From Favolaschia claudopus (taxonomy: Eukaryota > Basidiomycota > Agaricomycetes > Agaricales > Mycenaceae): 64,000 nt of DNA. Of the stretch, positions 1 through 10,316 are shown piece by piece (the stretch's first letter is position 1; each line of letters opens with the position of its first letter). The stretch covers positions 2,728,001-2,792,000 of the forward strand of contig JAWWNJ010000003.1 of assembly GCA_037176885.1 (NCBI GenBank). Direction: 5' to 3'. The notes below the pieces were generated by a model, which was given only the letters and a program-made list of their open reading frames with translations, did no database searches and had not been told where the DNA came from. Both the position numbers and the translations under genes were made by a program.

Positions 1-1703
1 ATGTCTGCGTTGGTCCAGAACATTGTCGAAGTTACTGACAACGCCGTCGGCGACGCGATTCGGAACCATCGAACGGGTGTCCGCGAGTCGCTTTCGGAAA
101 GCGACGAGAAAACAACTCTCGTCAAAGTCGTGCTCGACGTCGGTGGCGCCGACGAACATGTCTGTCATTGTCGAGGCAGGTGGTGGCGTGGTGGAGTACC
201 CATGGCGTCGGAGCGGATGGGCGGGGCGTGAGCGAACACCTTGCGTTCGAAAGCGGTGGCGTGGTGATGTCTTCAGGGTGTGAGGGCGACGGAGGAAGAG
301 GCGCTAGGGCCGACGCGACATTCGGTGCGCGGTCGTTTGATTGTTGTGAAGTCGCGCTCGACGTTAGCGGCGACAGTGTGTATGCCTCAAAACCTGCGGT
401 CGGAGGACCTACGGATTTTGGTATTGATGACGAGAATGGTATCGAAAGGGATGTGCGATTGGGTTGCGACGATCGTGAACGAAGGCAATCGGCTTCTGAG
501 ATTCAGCTTTTGTTGTGGGTCTCTCCCTTCAGCCGCATCGCCACTGTCCGCTGACACATTGCGACACAAGTGAGAGCCGCCTCCCCTCCGATCACCGACA
601 CTCGCTGCCCCAGCATATGGCTGCCACCAGATCCCGACTCGTCGTTGGCGCCTGCAAGAACGGCACTGCGTTCGGGTGAGAAGTGAGATTCACGGAGGGA
701 GAAAAGGCGCTAACATGCGGGCGTGGAACGCAGACTGCCCGGTAAGAGCAGTCAGAAAGACAGAAAGAGTGGTTGAGGTGGGGTAGATCGCGCACCTGTA
801 TTTTACTCATTAGAGACGTGGCTCCGACGTAGTTTGCGTTCCGTTACAGCAGTTGGCTGGGGTGGTCGGCAGGCAGGCACCGTCTTTGAATGGGCGCGGA
901 CTTGAGTGGGATTTGAACAAAGAATTCGCGATCTTGACCGAAACAGCAGGACTTGAGGGGCGGAGACGGCGGTATCTCTTTTATTGAGTCCACGCTGAAT
1001 GGGCTATTGAATTGATTGGGATACTGTGGCGTGAAAGCGGTCAAAGAGAGAGGTCGAGGTCGGGGTTGGGCTAGATCACATACCTTTGTTTGAATACACA
1101 AGCGAAGCCGCACAAGGGTGAGGGTACCAGGAGACAAAGTGAGCTGCCAAGAAACGCACGGCTTAGACAACGAAGACGAGGCGAAGAGCAAGTCGTGCAA
1201 ATTGGTTTGCTGGGGACGACGGCAAACATCGGCGTTGACAGCGGGACGGCAGTGAGACGAGACGGCCAAGAACATCGTTAAGGTTGTTGGTGTTGGGTTG
1301 CGCTCGACGTGTGGTCCAGTGGAGGAAAGAGTTGAGTGACAAGGGAGTGGAAGGAGTGAAGCTGAGTCGAGAAGGCGGCGGTTTCGGATGAGACGGCGGT
1401 TGCGGAGAAGAGAGGGGTAGACTATGTGCGTGAGCGGACGCGTCGCGTTCGACAGCGACGGGTCGGCGATGTGTTTGGGGTGTGAGGAGAAAAGGCGCGA
1501 ATGCGCGGTCGTGGAAAGGCGTGGAAGGCTGTGGGTGGGTTGACAGCGTCAGAAAGAGAGAGAATGAGTTGAAATAACGCACCTTTGTTTTCCTTGTGGG
1601 CAGGTTCGCGCAACCCGGACGTGGTTTAATCTTGTGCTGTCAGCAAGCGCCGGGTGGAGGGTTTTGGGGAAGGACGCTGGTCAGGACGGGCTTTGAGTGT
1701 AAA
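1..1703. other. No supported gene; degenerate repeats
   Basis: I see no gene here. The stretch contains diverged copies of one segment: a 12-base block gagaaaaggcgc followed by related sequence starts at 699 and again at 1487, about 788 bases apart. A third, weaker relative near 1030-1095 shares the end with a cacctttgttt-like motif. The open frames on both strands have no recognisable domain and no consistent splice signals. The stretch directly flanks the SUB2 relic and may be part of the same decayed block. Confidence 0.4.
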
Positions 1704-2112
1704 GCCAGGGGTAGCGACAACGATGTGAGGGCATTTGTTCTTGTCTCGAAGCGTCTCTGCGTCTTTGGCTACTGGAGTACCGCCGTAGAATGTGCTGACC
1801 CGGACATCTGGCATGTACTTGGCGAAACGTGTGTACTCGTTTTTGATTTGGAAAGCGAGTTCACGGGTGCGACAAAGAACGAGGACTGAAACCTCGCCAT
1901 TCACGGGCTTCAATTGCTGGAGGGTGGCGAGGACAAAGACCGCTGTTTTGCCGCCCTGATTTCGCCTGGCACAAGACGTCCATCCCAAGCACGGCCTGGG
2001 GAATACACTCCTGTGCACTGAATGAAGACGCAGAATGAGCGACAAAGAATGTGATAGACAATGCGAGGAGTACAGACCTTCAGAGGGATGCTCAAAACCA
2101 AGGTCACTGATA
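1704..2112 (-). pseudogene. SUB2-like: SUB2/UAP56-like DEAD-box RNA helicase fragment
   Basis: The minus strand encodes pieces that match the N-terminal core of SUB2/UAP56, the DEAD-box ATPase of spliceosome assembly and mRNA export. In order they are [11 protein letters not shown] (Q-motif region), a 60-nt intron (donor GTCTGT, acceptor TTCAG), [19 protein letters not shown] (Walker A side), [37 protein letters not shown] (motif Ia), FYGGTP and HIVVATPG (motif Ib). One base is missing just after the intron and two bases are missing inside the Walker A codons, so the P-loop is read out of frame. DEAD and all downstream motifs are absent. The retained intron argues for a broken genomic copy, not a processed retrocopy. 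The fragment starts and ends abruptly near likely exon borders. Confidence 0.8.
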
Positions 2113-2249
2113 CTTAGTGGGCTTTGAGCAAAGAATGCAGACACAGCAGGAGGTGAGGTATCAAGAGGAATGCGGGCAAATGAGTCCGCCGAAGTGGGAG
2201 CTGAGTTGAGGTGTTTGCGTTTGTCAACGTCGAGAGACTCAGGCACTGG

Positions 2250-2860
2250 GCAGAGAGGGCGGGAGAGAGTTTGTCGTTGTATTGATCGACATCATCATTG
2301 GCCGCGGCCAGTCCTCCTGGCCGCCTCCGACTCTCAGAACACTGATCCTCGACTAACAATTCGTCTACGTTCTTCGGCGACTGCTCTTCTGAAAGCGCGA
2401 ATGCCGGCTCAAGTACTGTATCATGTCACCTATTCGACTTAAACGAAATTCGGTTCACTCGTACACTGGCAGCCTTATTTTGCCGACTGCTACATGCTCT
2501 GCAAGCCCTTTTACACCCACGCGCAACCTCGTATGTAGTTCTATGCTTCCTCTCTAGCATGTGCTAATACATTACGCCTTTGGGCTGCTATCTCGCTCAG
2601 CCACCTCATACACATACAGCGGGCGAATCAAATTCTATCTTGCTGTTTACAGCTTCTATACCACTCTATGCCAGCTCCGCCTCGAAAAAATTCCAAGTGT
2701 GATGCTCCGCCGGTCTTGCGGGGACTTGACTGCTTCTATCGGAATTCGACAACCAACCCAATGCCGACTAACCTTCAATTCACATTTCGGCGACTTTGTT
2801 GAGTGGGTTGATTCCGCTGTGAGCCTCACAATCAGCCAGCCCTTATTTATTCTCAATGTG
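2250..2860. other. Intergenic, nothing recognised
   Basis: I found no gene or repeat here. The sequence is AT-richer than the genes around it and holds short plus-strand open frames (for example 2561-2878) with no family resemblance. It grades into the splice-signal-rich stretch that follows. Confidence 0.3.
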
Positions 2861-4290
2861 CATGAGATGCACATTTAGACTGTGTGCGCAAGGTAAGTGA
2901 GCTCCCTATTGACTTCCAACATTTGAATGACTGACCGTCTGATGACTTTGTGAGATCCACATCTCGACTGTCTAGGTAAGATCTAATACGGCTGTATCAA
3001 CGACAATTGACTCTTTTCATAACTTAGTCTCCTTCGCCCTATACCTTCAAGCGAACGCTTTCAATTCAACTAACACTTCAAAACTCGGACATGGGTTGAC
3101 TTTGACGCGGACTCGGGGATCCCGGAGAGTCAGCCTTTTGTTTCTTTCGCACTTTGCTCTTCGTGTATTGACGAAATCGAGCAGGATTGACTTATATAAC
3201 GAATGTCAGTTTGAAAGTGTTGAGTTTGGGTGGATTTTGTTCGGGTAAACACGATCTTTAGCCTTGTGCGTCTAATCTAACTAAAGAAATCTAAGCACTG
3301 CATTCGTTCCTTTAACATACTCTAGAGTTGCCCGGTGTTGAATTTGAAGCGCAGCTTAGGTTGCGTTTGGTACAAGATGCGCATTTCCAACTCGTTCACC
3401 ATTTGAGTCAATCTGACTTGTTACAGGTTTTTTGTCGCATGTCTTGGCTGGACACCGAAACTATGCGGGTACACACTACCAGGTATGTCTGATTTTTTTT
3501 TTGTTTTGCATTTCTCCACACATACCAATACTGACTTCGATCTTCTGAAGACCGAAACTATGCAAGTGCACCGCAAGTTTTCTGTGTGTTTCAGGTTCCA
3601 AGCCGAAATTGTACCGTAAGCATTCATGTTTTTTTACTTCAACACCCAAATGATACAATACTGACTTCACTCTTTACACCCTCGACGCCTAAAATATGCC
3701 CACTTTGAATCTAACACCGAAACTATACCAATTTCGTCTCAGGCCTTACCCTAAATATTGCCTGTCTGACTTGAATTTTCAAGGGCAAACCTATGCCGGT
3801 GTAATTTGATTCGCGCGCGCACCTATACAGATTCTAACAGGTAATTAATAGTTGACTCAAGTCGAGGCTGACAGTAACTTTCATTCGAAGGTCTCGTTCA
3901 GGTAAGTAAACTCTCGTTTCGTTCGTCAATGCAACTAAAGGTAAGCCCACTTTACTTTAATCGTTATCTGCTTCGCTCGGTTCATCTCCTTCTTACAGTG
4001 ACCATTATTCACCCAGGTTCAGATATCTAATGGATTTACTTGTCTTGCGCATACAACCAATCTCTCCAATACTAACCGACTTCATTCTGTAATGAGATGC
4101 ACCTTTCGACTGGTTAGCGCAGCCTCGCACCAGGTAAGCCATCCAAATTAGATATCCTTTCATATTAATGTGTCGCTTCGCCTAAAGTCGGCAGGTTTTT
4201 TCTATTCATTCGTTTCATTCGAGTAGCGCATTGTATTGAGTACTTTGGTGAGTTGCCAATCGGTTTTGTTTCAGTCTATTCAACTGATTC
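2861..4290 (+). other. Splice-signal-dense stretch without an open frame
   Basis: On the plus strand many blocks end in AG followed directly by GTAAG or GTATG (around 2894, 2972, 3481, 3900, 3940, 4133). Short intervals contain a CTGAC/CTAAC branch-point-like motif and an AG acceptor. Small motifs recur between these signals: ACCGAAACTATGC near 3454 and 3551 with a variant at 3716, GAGATGCAC-TTT-GACTG near 2866, 2952 and 4092, and CCAATACTGACTTC-like sequence near 3526, 3652 and 4072. The pattern looks like a string of tiny exons and introns, but no reading frame runs through it. It could be a multi-exon noncoding transcript or a decayed repetitive gene. I cannot tell which. Confidence 0.35.
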
Positions 4291-4789
4291 TCTTGATTGT
4301 ATAAAATAGATCGCACACTACCAACGACACTCCCTTCAACTTGATTTTGAAGCGCGTTGAGCTCGAGGTGAATCTTCAAATACATCTCGTTCAACTCAGT
4401 TCATTATTTGCTGACTCCTTAATTGCACTATCGAGTCTTGTAACACATTTTTCGGTCTCCCTTGTCACAGTCTTGTTCAATTCAGCTCAGCGCACACTTC
4501 GAGTATTCATCTTGAATAGTAAGTTTTATCTGTTCGGACGTCGAAATGGCGGTCGTCGCGTCCGCCCATATGAGCCGGCGGGAAACTGAACTGAAGGCAA
4601 CACTGTGAGGTTGCAGAAATGAAACAAATCAGTTTGAGGGGAATGGGGAAAGGAAAGCACAAACTTCCAGTAGAATCTTGTACCAATTGGAACTGAGAAA
4701 CTAGGTGAGGGGGAGTCGTCAATGCGCGCGGCGAGGGCATCGCTGACAGATTTGGGGGAGGGATGGGCAGGTACATTGAGCAGGTCCCC

Positions 4790-5352
4790 TTAGAAATCAG
4801 TAGACTTGACGGCTGCAGAAACAGTGTCTGCTGTTGGAATGTTAATAGTATCCGCACGGCCCACAACCATAGCAGCCACAGTCATTTTTAGCTTGCAAGA
4901 TCGCCCAAGGCTTCCAGCCAGCCGCTCTTGAAGGGGTTGAGCGAGGCTTCCTCTAGCAAGCCTGTATAAAAGGTGTAGGCGTGGTAGATAAAATCTTGAA
5001 GATGTTCGAGGGCGAGAGGAGAAGTGAAGGAGGCGCGACGCAGCGACTCGAGAAGCTTATGGAAAGCGAAAGTCCACAAACGAGGGATGATGTTGTATTT
5101 GGTGGGGATGTTACGGAGGGATACGGGAACGCTGGGTGCGAGGGATATTTGAGTAGATTGTGAATGATCTCTGCGAGTCTGAGAACCCGTTCTCGATTAG
5201 CGAAGTATTCAGGTATTTGGATCCGAGAATGAAACCCAGCCTTTGTGATCCTCGATTTGACGCTTCCACTTTTCCCATTCCTCGTCGTGTTCAGATATGA
5301 TGCAGCCATATAAAGATCAGAGATGATGCAGAAACATATCTGCCAGCGGATT
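4790..5352 (-). pseudogene. EST1/SMG7-like DNA/RNA-binding domain relic
   Basis: Minus-strand pieces in shifting frames match the fungal EST1-like protein family (telomerase-associated/NMD type): EHDEEWEKWKRQIEDHKGW, then YNIIPRLWTFAFHKLLESL, LALEHLQDFIYHAYTFYTGL and FKSGWLEALGDLA. After a stop and a one-base shift comes MTVAAMVVGRADTINIPTAD, which then terminates. The order matches the family, but at least three frame changes and a stop after LGDLA interrupt it, and the conserved RYR after LGDLA is lost. The N-terminal and C-terminal parts of a complete protein are not found nearby. I call it a relic. The family assignment rests on recalled motifs and needs a profile search. Confidence 0.65.
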
Positions 5353-6006
5353 TCGGTGTCAGAAATGCATCTTGAGTGTCTTTGGTCTTGAGCAGAACAC
5401 GACCGGAGTCCTAGGTCTCATCCCAGTGCTCTCAAAGGACTCGCAACTCAGAGAAAAGTCCAAGAAAAGTCCCATATGGGCGGAAAACTGAGTTGACTCA
5501 GATCGGAATTTGTTCGGATGGCACAAAACAGAAGCAATGGAAGTAGAATTCGTTGGGGCGCTTCTGAACAGTCGCATACAGGATAGAACTAGCTGGAACG
5601 AGTCCCTGTTAGAGTAGTACTTGCGGTTGCGCGGCAGAAAGGTGTAGGTGTCACATATGTCACAAGGTGTGACAGAAAGGCGTCGCAAAACTTGAGTTAT
5701 GGGGCCTTAACATTCAAGGGAAACTCATGCTAAAAAACCTCATATGTATAGAGTATTGTATGAGCTACAGAGGAAAAATGTAATCAAGGCTTCGGACCCA
5801 ATATCGACGACGCAATGAGGTTTTTGAAATGGGGGTATCAGAACCACTCGGATTCAATTGTTGAGGCGCAATGCTTCGTTGAGAGCTTCGCTCAACTCAG
5901 GGAGGTTCGGAGGAATTAAAGCTCAACACCATTTTCATTAGAGCAGACAAAGCAAGTACATGTTACACAGTAGGTGGAGCACTGACAGATTGAAGGAGAG
6001 AGAAAA
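5353..6006. other. Intergenic, nothing recognised
   Basis: Between the EST1-like relic and the end of the HECT-like gene I see no open frame with family resemblance, no repeat and no RNA gene. The 3' untranslated region of the HECT-like gene must lie in its right part. Confidence 0.3.
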
Positions 6007-9000
6007 CTACATCATACTATGGCGACCGATAGCGATGAGAGATTGAGTCAAAAACCAGTAATCAAAAGCTTCTTGGAAATCGCGAGGTTCTCCCTCTGGA
6101 ACATAGCGAGCTTCAGCGAGGCGAAGGGCGTATTCGACTGGGAAGCGGATGCTGCGATGGCAGGTCTGGATATGAAAAGTACCTTCCCTGGCCAAGACAT
6201 CGCGCTCGGCAGCGGTACTGCCAGGAACTCCATAACCCTCTCCATGGGTGTTGATAGGGCCCAACTGTTAGGCAATTAAGCTCGGTTTATGAATCAGAGA
6301 AAAGGAAAGACGCACCGAGATACGACCGCCTGCTGGATCAACGAAGGGCGAGCCTGTAGCAGCCCACGCAAGCATCTGAGAGCGGAAGGCCGGGGAGTCG
6401 ATGCGGTCTAGGTCGATGATGGAGTGGAATGCGCCCTTCGCGGCAGCGAACATTGCAGGACAAGGAGTGCCGATGCCACGCAGGTAACGCTCGATGAGCA
6501 TGTGGAAGGTGAGAGTGATGTCGCCTGTGATACCGCGTAAAGAGTCGAGGAGTTCCGCCGAGTTGGGAGCGTTCACAATGTCGAGAACAGCGAGCAGAGA
6601 GTCTGCAGAGCTGATGCGAGAGGTTTCCATCACGCTGAAAAACGTGTCTGACCCGCCTTCGAAGTTGCGGATTGCCTGCGGTGAAGAATTCAGTAAGCAG
6701 GTTGAGACGTGAATGAAGACAACTCACCCAAGGCAGGTTGACCCCGTTTCTGCATGCCAGAAGATACCCCGTGCGGAAAGAGGTGGGCTCCGGTTTCTCG
6801 AACGTGTCATTCGCGACGGTAGGCAGATAAAGCATGTGGACACCAAGGGAGTCATGCGTAGCACGGTCGCGGTAGCGGAACGCTGCAGCCTGAACTACGA
6901 TTGAGATTACAAAATAACAAACAGTGCAGACACTCACCTCTGCGCCATGATAAGTGATGAGATGGGTTTGAAAAGCACTAAGATCATCCGTCTCGGAAGT
7001 CGCAAGGAAGTCTAGCACTTGGCGCGTGAGGGCGGGGAACCATTCATAGGTAAAGTTGCGCGAGAGGGCGCGGAGATCGCAGTGGTTGACAATATACTGA
7101 AAAAGAGCGACACTGATTGGGGGGATCGATTGACCAAGGATGTGGGCAAGGCCGCAGAGAGCGCCCAAACGTTTGAATTTGACGAGCCGTGCGGGCGAAG
7201 CAGGGATGGATGAGGGGAGTATGCGAAGGGTGAGCACATTGTCCTCTCCGTGGTTGAAATAGGTAGATTCGTCGGCAAGCTCCCGTTGGAGCGCTGCGTG
7301 AACAACCTCGCGTTCCACCCCTTCCCCCACTGCCTCATCCGTGGTCCTGCACTTGAAGTTAGACAAGAAGGATTCCAAGTTCAGGAAAGAACTTACATTA
7401 CAAAACTGCGCTCCGGATTCAAGAGCTGTGTATAATCACCTGTTCTGCCAAGCCGATCTATTACTGCTACAAATGCGTCCACCATCTCGTCGATATTGGC
7501 TCCGCGGATTGACAGGGGAGGGACAGATCCTGCGCCTTGGACAGCCCACTGCCTGAGGTCATGCGTGAATCGGTTGGGGCTGAAATCACCACGAGAGTGA
7601 GGCTGGTATGTGTTCTCGTCGCCCCAGATCCTACGAGGAAGAGAGAAGTCGGGCTCCGGGGACAACGAGCGCGTGCGGGCTCGGGGGACGGGGAGGTCAC
7701 CAAGCACACGGCGAGAGCGAGGTGGGCGAGTTAAGGCAGGTGGGGCGGAGACGGTTGCGGGCGCAGGTGCGGCACTGGCGGTACTGGCGGGATCGCGAAG
7801 CACGCGGCGCGGAAGCTGGGAAGTGGAGGTGGCGGCGTCTGCAGTGGTGCGCACACGCGGACGGCTTGGTGTGGTGGCTGGAGCGCTGCCTGCTGGAGTG
7901 TTTTGAGGAGCAGGTGCAGCGTGTGCGTTCGAACGCGTCAACCGAGGGGTCTGGGCGGCGGTGTTGCGAGGGGTGCGCTGCGAAGATATCAGTTGAAACG
8001 AGAAAAGCAAAGGAGTTTTGCTTCCACATACCCAGAGCAAACGCGCTACTGTGCGCTCTTCTTCCTCGCTGTCGACTTCCTCCCCTCCCGACGTATTCAC
8101 GTCGTCATCAGAGCGCATACTGTTGCCATCGCACGGAAACAGCGAGTAAATGTGCTGACCGAGGCAGTCATGGCCATGGCGGCGGCCGTCCGAAGAAATG
8201 TAGCTCAGCTCAGTTCCCATGACAGCTGTTAACATCGTGAGTAGGCAACCGAAAGTAAGAAGAAAGGCACGAACCGAGTCTGATAATCCAAGATCCATCC
8301 CGGAAGCTCCCGGGATCGGCGAAGTGGTTTCTGTCGAGCGAGAGCTCGTGAAGGGTCGTCTCGAGGGGTTGAGGTATGATGCGAAGGCGGGGTCCAGTAA
8401 AATGGGCAGAGGTCCGCCCGCGATCTGCAAGTCCCAGCGGCTGGACGGTGGTGACCGCAACTGCCGCGGCAGCAGATGACCGAATGGTCTCTTCGAAGCC
8501 GAAACGAGCGCCCGAAACAACCATGTCACCATGAGCCATGCGCAGGACATCGTTGACGCGCGTATTGAGGGGAAGGATGTATCGGTAAAGCAGATGGTTT
8601 TCTTCCAGGATCTCCAGAAAGTCGAGATGGAGTATGTTGTAAACGAGAAACTCGCGGGGCCCGGCATGCTGACTCTGAGGTTGTGAATCAGAGATAAATA
8701 AGAGGATAAAGAAAGATTGAAGCGAGCTTACGAGGGGGGGATATACAAGGACGATGATTCTGGCTGTCGGAGTGTCTGCATTTGCCTCGAGGCAGTGGGA
8801 AACATCTGGAATAGCTCGTCGCTGCGGGCGGCTCGCGAGGACCGGCCCTCCGCGTGCTGGACCTCTGGTGCGTCGATTGCGAACGGCGAGAGAAGATGTC
8901 GAGCTGCGAGGAAGGGTGGCGAGAGCGTGATTGACGCGGTCACGATTGACGGCAGAGGTATTGAGATTGGAGACTCCGAGTCTTTCTTGATTGACGTGAC

Positions 9001-9340
9001 GAGGATTCGAAGGTGCAAGGGTGGCTGGACCCAGAGCGGACTGATAGGATGGCGGAGCTACGAGTGCCTGTGTTTGAGCGCGTGCGCTCTCATAGCGATC
9101 GCGGACAGGAGCTGAAAGTGCTCAAATTTAGTGTCAAATTTCATTCTGACGGGTTTGCAACGCACCTGCACTATTGTCCCGATTTTCATCCTCCGCAGAG
9201 GCGCCAGTTCTGGCTGCGGGAGTCGGCGTTGAAGGAAGGGCTGCCGGAATGTTGTTGTATTCCGGGTGGTCGACGAGGAATCGCCGAAATTGGTGGATAA
9301 TCTGAAACCCAGGAGGGATGTTGTTGTGATTCTCATTCGT
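6007..9340 (-). CDS. HECT-like E3 ubiquitin ligase candidate (agaric family), 5' end open
   Basis: Nine exons join in frame: 9340-9166, 9111-8732, 8674-8275, 8225-8032, 7977-7397, 7346-6938, 6889-6728, 6675-6316 and 6264-6007. They give 972 residues plus stop. A short first exon upstream of 9340 is not resolved. The N-terminal half is low-complexity, rich in Pro, Arg and Ser with RRVL-type repeats. The C-terminal 400 residues are well ordered and resemble the HECT-like region of agaric proteins that I recall, with blocks such as RTGYLLACRNGVNLPW, GTPCPAMFAAAKGAFHSIID and FRSQMLAWAATGSPF. The last exon carries GTFHIQTCHRSIRFP at the place of the HECT C-lobe, so Cys about 922 is the candidate thioester cysteine. 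The ending EAFDYWFLTQSLIAIGRHSM is typical of that group. All introns are GT-AG and 49-57 nt long. The gene looks intact. The enzyme assignment is moderately sure. Confidence 0.75.
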
Positions 9341-10316
9341 CTGAGCTCAGAATCAGTATCCAGAGAATCGCAAAAAAGACTTCAATGACGAACAGCCATT
9401 TTTCCAGTGAAGGATTGGGGCAAAGAGGGAGAAGCAGAGTCGATGAGAGGACTTGAAGAAAAGAGATTTGACCATGGTCATTTCGGCGATTCTGAGTGAG
9501 CGGTGTGGTTGATGGCGTCCACAGTGTGCCAGATATTGCTTTATATAGGGGAACTGTGGCTGATGGCGCCAGGAGTCTTGAGCTCGTCTTGCAAGTTTGC
9601 GGTAAAGAACATTGCATCTCGTCTCCCGATTAGGAAGTTCGGACTTCGGTCATCAACCATGGTGTTCATGGACTCACTTCAACGTGTCGGCCGAAACAGC
9701 CCGTCTGGATTGTTGCGACTTCGCAACTCAGAGTTCGAATATTTGCCGATAAATAATGCCATAGCCAAACCCCATTCGTCTACAAGTTCAATTGAATACC
9801 AGAGACTCGTCACTCGCAAGTTAAGACCCAAACTAAAGACAAAGGCCTAGAGGGCCCGGGCCGAGACGAAGAAGCAGTTTGTTGTCAGAGCGTCGGGCCC
9901 ATGATTCACTGATGACCCGGACAAGGGCAGACCTTTTTGTTCTCCAAGACCCTATTGTTTCTCTTGCCCTTGTTCAACCGCGCTGTCGAATGCGTATCAG
10001 CAACGGTCTCCATCTACGGTTGAACTGCTGTGCAAGCCTTTGTTCTCAGTGCTGAACGAATGATACTCCGTGTGTTACTGGACCCACACAGCTGACTTCC
10101 GAGTTGGCCTTAAAGGCGTCGTTCCATCTAGGCTGTTAAAAACATACCTTCTTTTCTCCCCTCCCAATGCCGTGCGCTAGCTTTACTGCGAAGTTCACAA
10201 TCCCTTCTCCATCGAGGGAAATGTTGCTGTTGGAAGTAAGGTTTCTCTTTGTACCACTCCTTGCGCGTCCTCTCAGCTGAGTCAACATCTAGCAAATCAA
10301 TGCCGCGCTTCGATAT
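9341..10316. other. Intergenic between two divergent genes
   Basis: This stretch should hold the unresolved first exon of the HECT-like gene (an ATG candidate lies near 9480 on the minus strand, before a CTCAG acceptor at 9342) and promoters for both neighbours. I found no other gene. A short plus-strand frame at 9503-9850 has no family resemblance. Confidence 0.35.

Noticed and set aside
7393..8667. Single 424-residue minus-strand frame as one exon
   Set aside because: Only the part from 7977 to 7397 and 8225-8032 is exon in that frame. Upstream, a different frame carries the conserved sequence and good splice sites, and the joined model closes in phase.
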